A stretch of DNA of 5,477 nucleotides from UBA7239 sp035456205 (lineage in GTDB: Bacteria > Pseudomonadota > Gammaproteobacteria > Pseudomonadales > UBA7239). A model generated the notes under the pieces. The model had not been told where the DNA came from. It did no database searches and worked only from the letters and a program-made list of their open reading frames with translations. Position 1 is the stretch's first letter. Each line of letters begins with the position of its first letter. The translations under genes were made by a program, and so were the position numbers. The stretch lies in NCBI GenBank assembly GCA_035456205.1, contig DATIDQ010000201.1, positions 1 through 5,477 of the forward strand, read 5' to 3'. Positions 4,460-5,477 of this stretch are shown piece after piece.

Positions 4460-5477
4460 TATTGTTGTAAATGGAATGCCATTATCGCCAGACAAAACTT
4501 TCACGCTACCAGCTTCCAAGGCAAGGAAATCTTCACCAGGAGCACCTACTATTACATCCGTAATGCCATCCTTATCGATATCCGCAGCCGCCAATGCTGC
4601 CCCAAAATAAGCATGTCTTGAATAGCCCTCGGCAACCCAAAACTCCGATCCATTCAAGGAGTACGCAGAAACCTCACCCGCATTTCTGTTCGTATCAGAT
4701 CCAGAGGAGAACATTCCGTCGCCGCTACCACTTTCACCAGCGTAATACCAATAAGTCTTTGGTGCTCCAACAATGATTTCGCTAAAACCGTCATTATTCA
4801 GATCAGCGAGGAGAACACTACTTCCAGCTTCTGCACCAGGTAAAAAATTTGAAACCTTGATTATTTGCGAGTAATCCTTTCCTGAAACAAGCACAGCTGA
4901 ACCTGCATTCTTCCAATCCGACCAACCCTCCAGGATCCGGTCTTCTTTAGGAGAGCCTACAAGAATATCTGCAAATCCATCTTTATTTGCATCTGCCAGA
5001 GAAATTGAAAATCCAAATTGGCTATTAGGCTTCTGGCCGCACAATGTTTTGTTACGCCCCCCATCTGGCCCAAAAAGAATAGTGACACACCCCGTATTTT
5101 TTAATCCATCTGTTTTGTTATCTGCTCCGGGAGAACCAACTGCCACGTCGATGAATCCGTCTCCATCAATATCAGCATTGCCTGCAACTGAAGTACCTAG
5201 AGCATCTTTTGCAGCAACGCCGTTAACAAGCATCAACACGTCACCGTTTTTACCGGAAATTACTTCAGCGCGCCCAGCATTTTTCATTGCCTTTTTTAGC
5301 GGCGCTGCAGGGAGATCATATCCAGGAATTCCAATTACATAATCGCCGTAACCGTCGCCGTTTATGTCACCGGCAAATGCGACAGCCTTTCCTTTTTCGT
5401 CTTTGTTTGTATCGCCAGCAATATCTTCAGGCACAGGTACCGGGTCATCGCAGCGATCACCAAAGCCATCGCCATCC
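4109..5477 (-). CDS. FG-GAP beta-propeller protein with TSP3-type motif, C-terminal 455 residues (5' end outside window)
   Basis: The reading frame stays open to the right edge. The outermost visible residues, DGDGFGDRCDDP, are a TSP3-like calcium motif, so the true start and any signal peptide lie beyond the window; the GTG at 5432-5434 is internal. After a short linker come seven FG-GAP units. Counting the GTG as residue 1, they start near 15, 79, 140, 203, 278, 334 and 395. All seven calcium loops look intact (DINGDGYGD, DIDGDGFID, DANKDGFAD, DLNNDGFSE, DIDKDGITD, DVNGDGFVD, DINNDGKAD), which fits a complete seven-bladed integrin-alpha-like propeller. Loops after units 3 and 4 are longer than in the paralogue; the second is Gly/Ser-rich with aromatics (TYWYYAGESGSG, 227-238). 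Cys116 and Cys132 could form a disulfide. It is a tandem paralogue of the 792-residue protein, most similar in the first and last two blades. A calcium-dependent extracellular binding role is inferred; the N-terminal domain is unknown. Confidence 0.9.
   Translation of the reverse strand, partial: DGDGFGDRCDDPVPVPEDIAGDTNKDEKGKAVAFAGDINGDGYGDYVIGIPGYDLPAAPLKKAMKNAGRAEVISGKNGDVLMLVNGVAAKDALGTSVAGNADIDGDGFIDVAVGSPGADNKTDGLKNTGCVTILFGPDGGRNKTLCGQKPNSQFGFSISLADANKDGFADILVGSPKEDRILEGWSDWKNAGSAVLVSGKDYSQIIKVSNFLPGAEAGSSVLLADLNNDGFSEIIVGAPKTYWYYAGESGSGDGMFSSGSDTNRNAGEVSAYSLNGSEFWVAEGYSRHAYFGAALAAADIDKDGITDVIVGAPGEDFLALEAGSVKVLSGDNGIPFTTIYGQVAKAGLGNSVAAGDVNGDGFVDIIAGATLDDKPGETVIKDAGSVSVWSGSDYSLISTKYGDVSKDHFGSSVSAGDINNDGKADLIIGIPGKDIPAAKTIKDAGAVQVMSGASL
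4121..5392 (-). repeat. Seven-unit FG-GAP repeat array of the upstream paralogue
   Basis: Seven protein-level units of about 55-75 residues, each with an FG.S(V/I) strand, a DxNxDGxxD calcium loop and a G.P..D turn, ending in a strand such as NAGRAEVISG or DAGSVSVWSG. The fourth interval (203 to 278) is the longest because of an inserted Gly/Ser-rich loop. Confidence 0.88.

Noticed and set aside
4109..5434. A free-standing 441-residue gene starting at the GTG at 5432-5434
   Set aside because: The frame stays open upstream to the window edge and encodes a TSP3-like motif (DGDGFGDRCDDP). There is no signal peptide at the GTG. The real start is outside the window.

Overview
The window is 5,477 bases from a bacterial chromosome, with every recognisable gene on the minus strand, so transcription runs from the right edge to the left. 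The GpsA sequence looks proteobacterial, and probably gammaproteobacterial. Secreted proteins built from thrombospondin type 3 (TSP3), RCC1 and FG-GAP repeats, of a kind common in marine and polysaccharide-degrading gammaproteobacteria (Cellvibrio-like groups), point the same way. That placement is an inference from sequence style only; no rRNA or other marker is present.

Layout in transcription order. (1) 5477-4109: the 3' part of a large secreted FG-GAP protein. Its 5' end lies outside the window. The visible part begins in a calcium-binding TSP3-type motif and then carries seven FG-GAP blades. (2) 4076-1698: a complete 792-residue protein with a signal peptide, seven RCC1-like blades, a TSP3 calcium-binding linker and seven FG-GAP blades. 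It is a tandem paralogue of the first gene through the FG-GAP part. (3) 1634-1305: a small secreted protein of 109 residues with four cysteines and no family I recognise. (4) 1259-222: gpsA, glycerol-3-phosphate dehydrogenase. (5) 219-1: the start of a sixA-like phosphohistidine phosphatase gene, cut by the left edge.

The gaps between genes are short (32, 63, 45 and 2 bases). I see no convincing hairpin terminator or strong promoter in any of them, so the genes could be one transcription unit, with gpsA-sixA as a tightly coupled core pair at its distal end. The first three genes make exported proteins. The two large ones are predicted to fold as beta-propellers that bind calcium, and are best read as surface or extracellular binding or adhesion proteins; no catalytic domain is visible in either. 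The last two genes are cytoplasmic housekeeping functions (phospholipid precursor synthesis and phosphohistidine signalling) and need have no functional link to the first three.

The most interesting points are the likely double seven-bladed propeller design of the 792-residue protein, and the mosaic relationship between the two tandem paralogues, including a 50-base tract with a single mismatch inside flanks that match at only about 70-85 percent. No RNA gene, CRISPR array, insertion sequence or phage element was seen, and no stretch longer than 63 bases lacks a gene.
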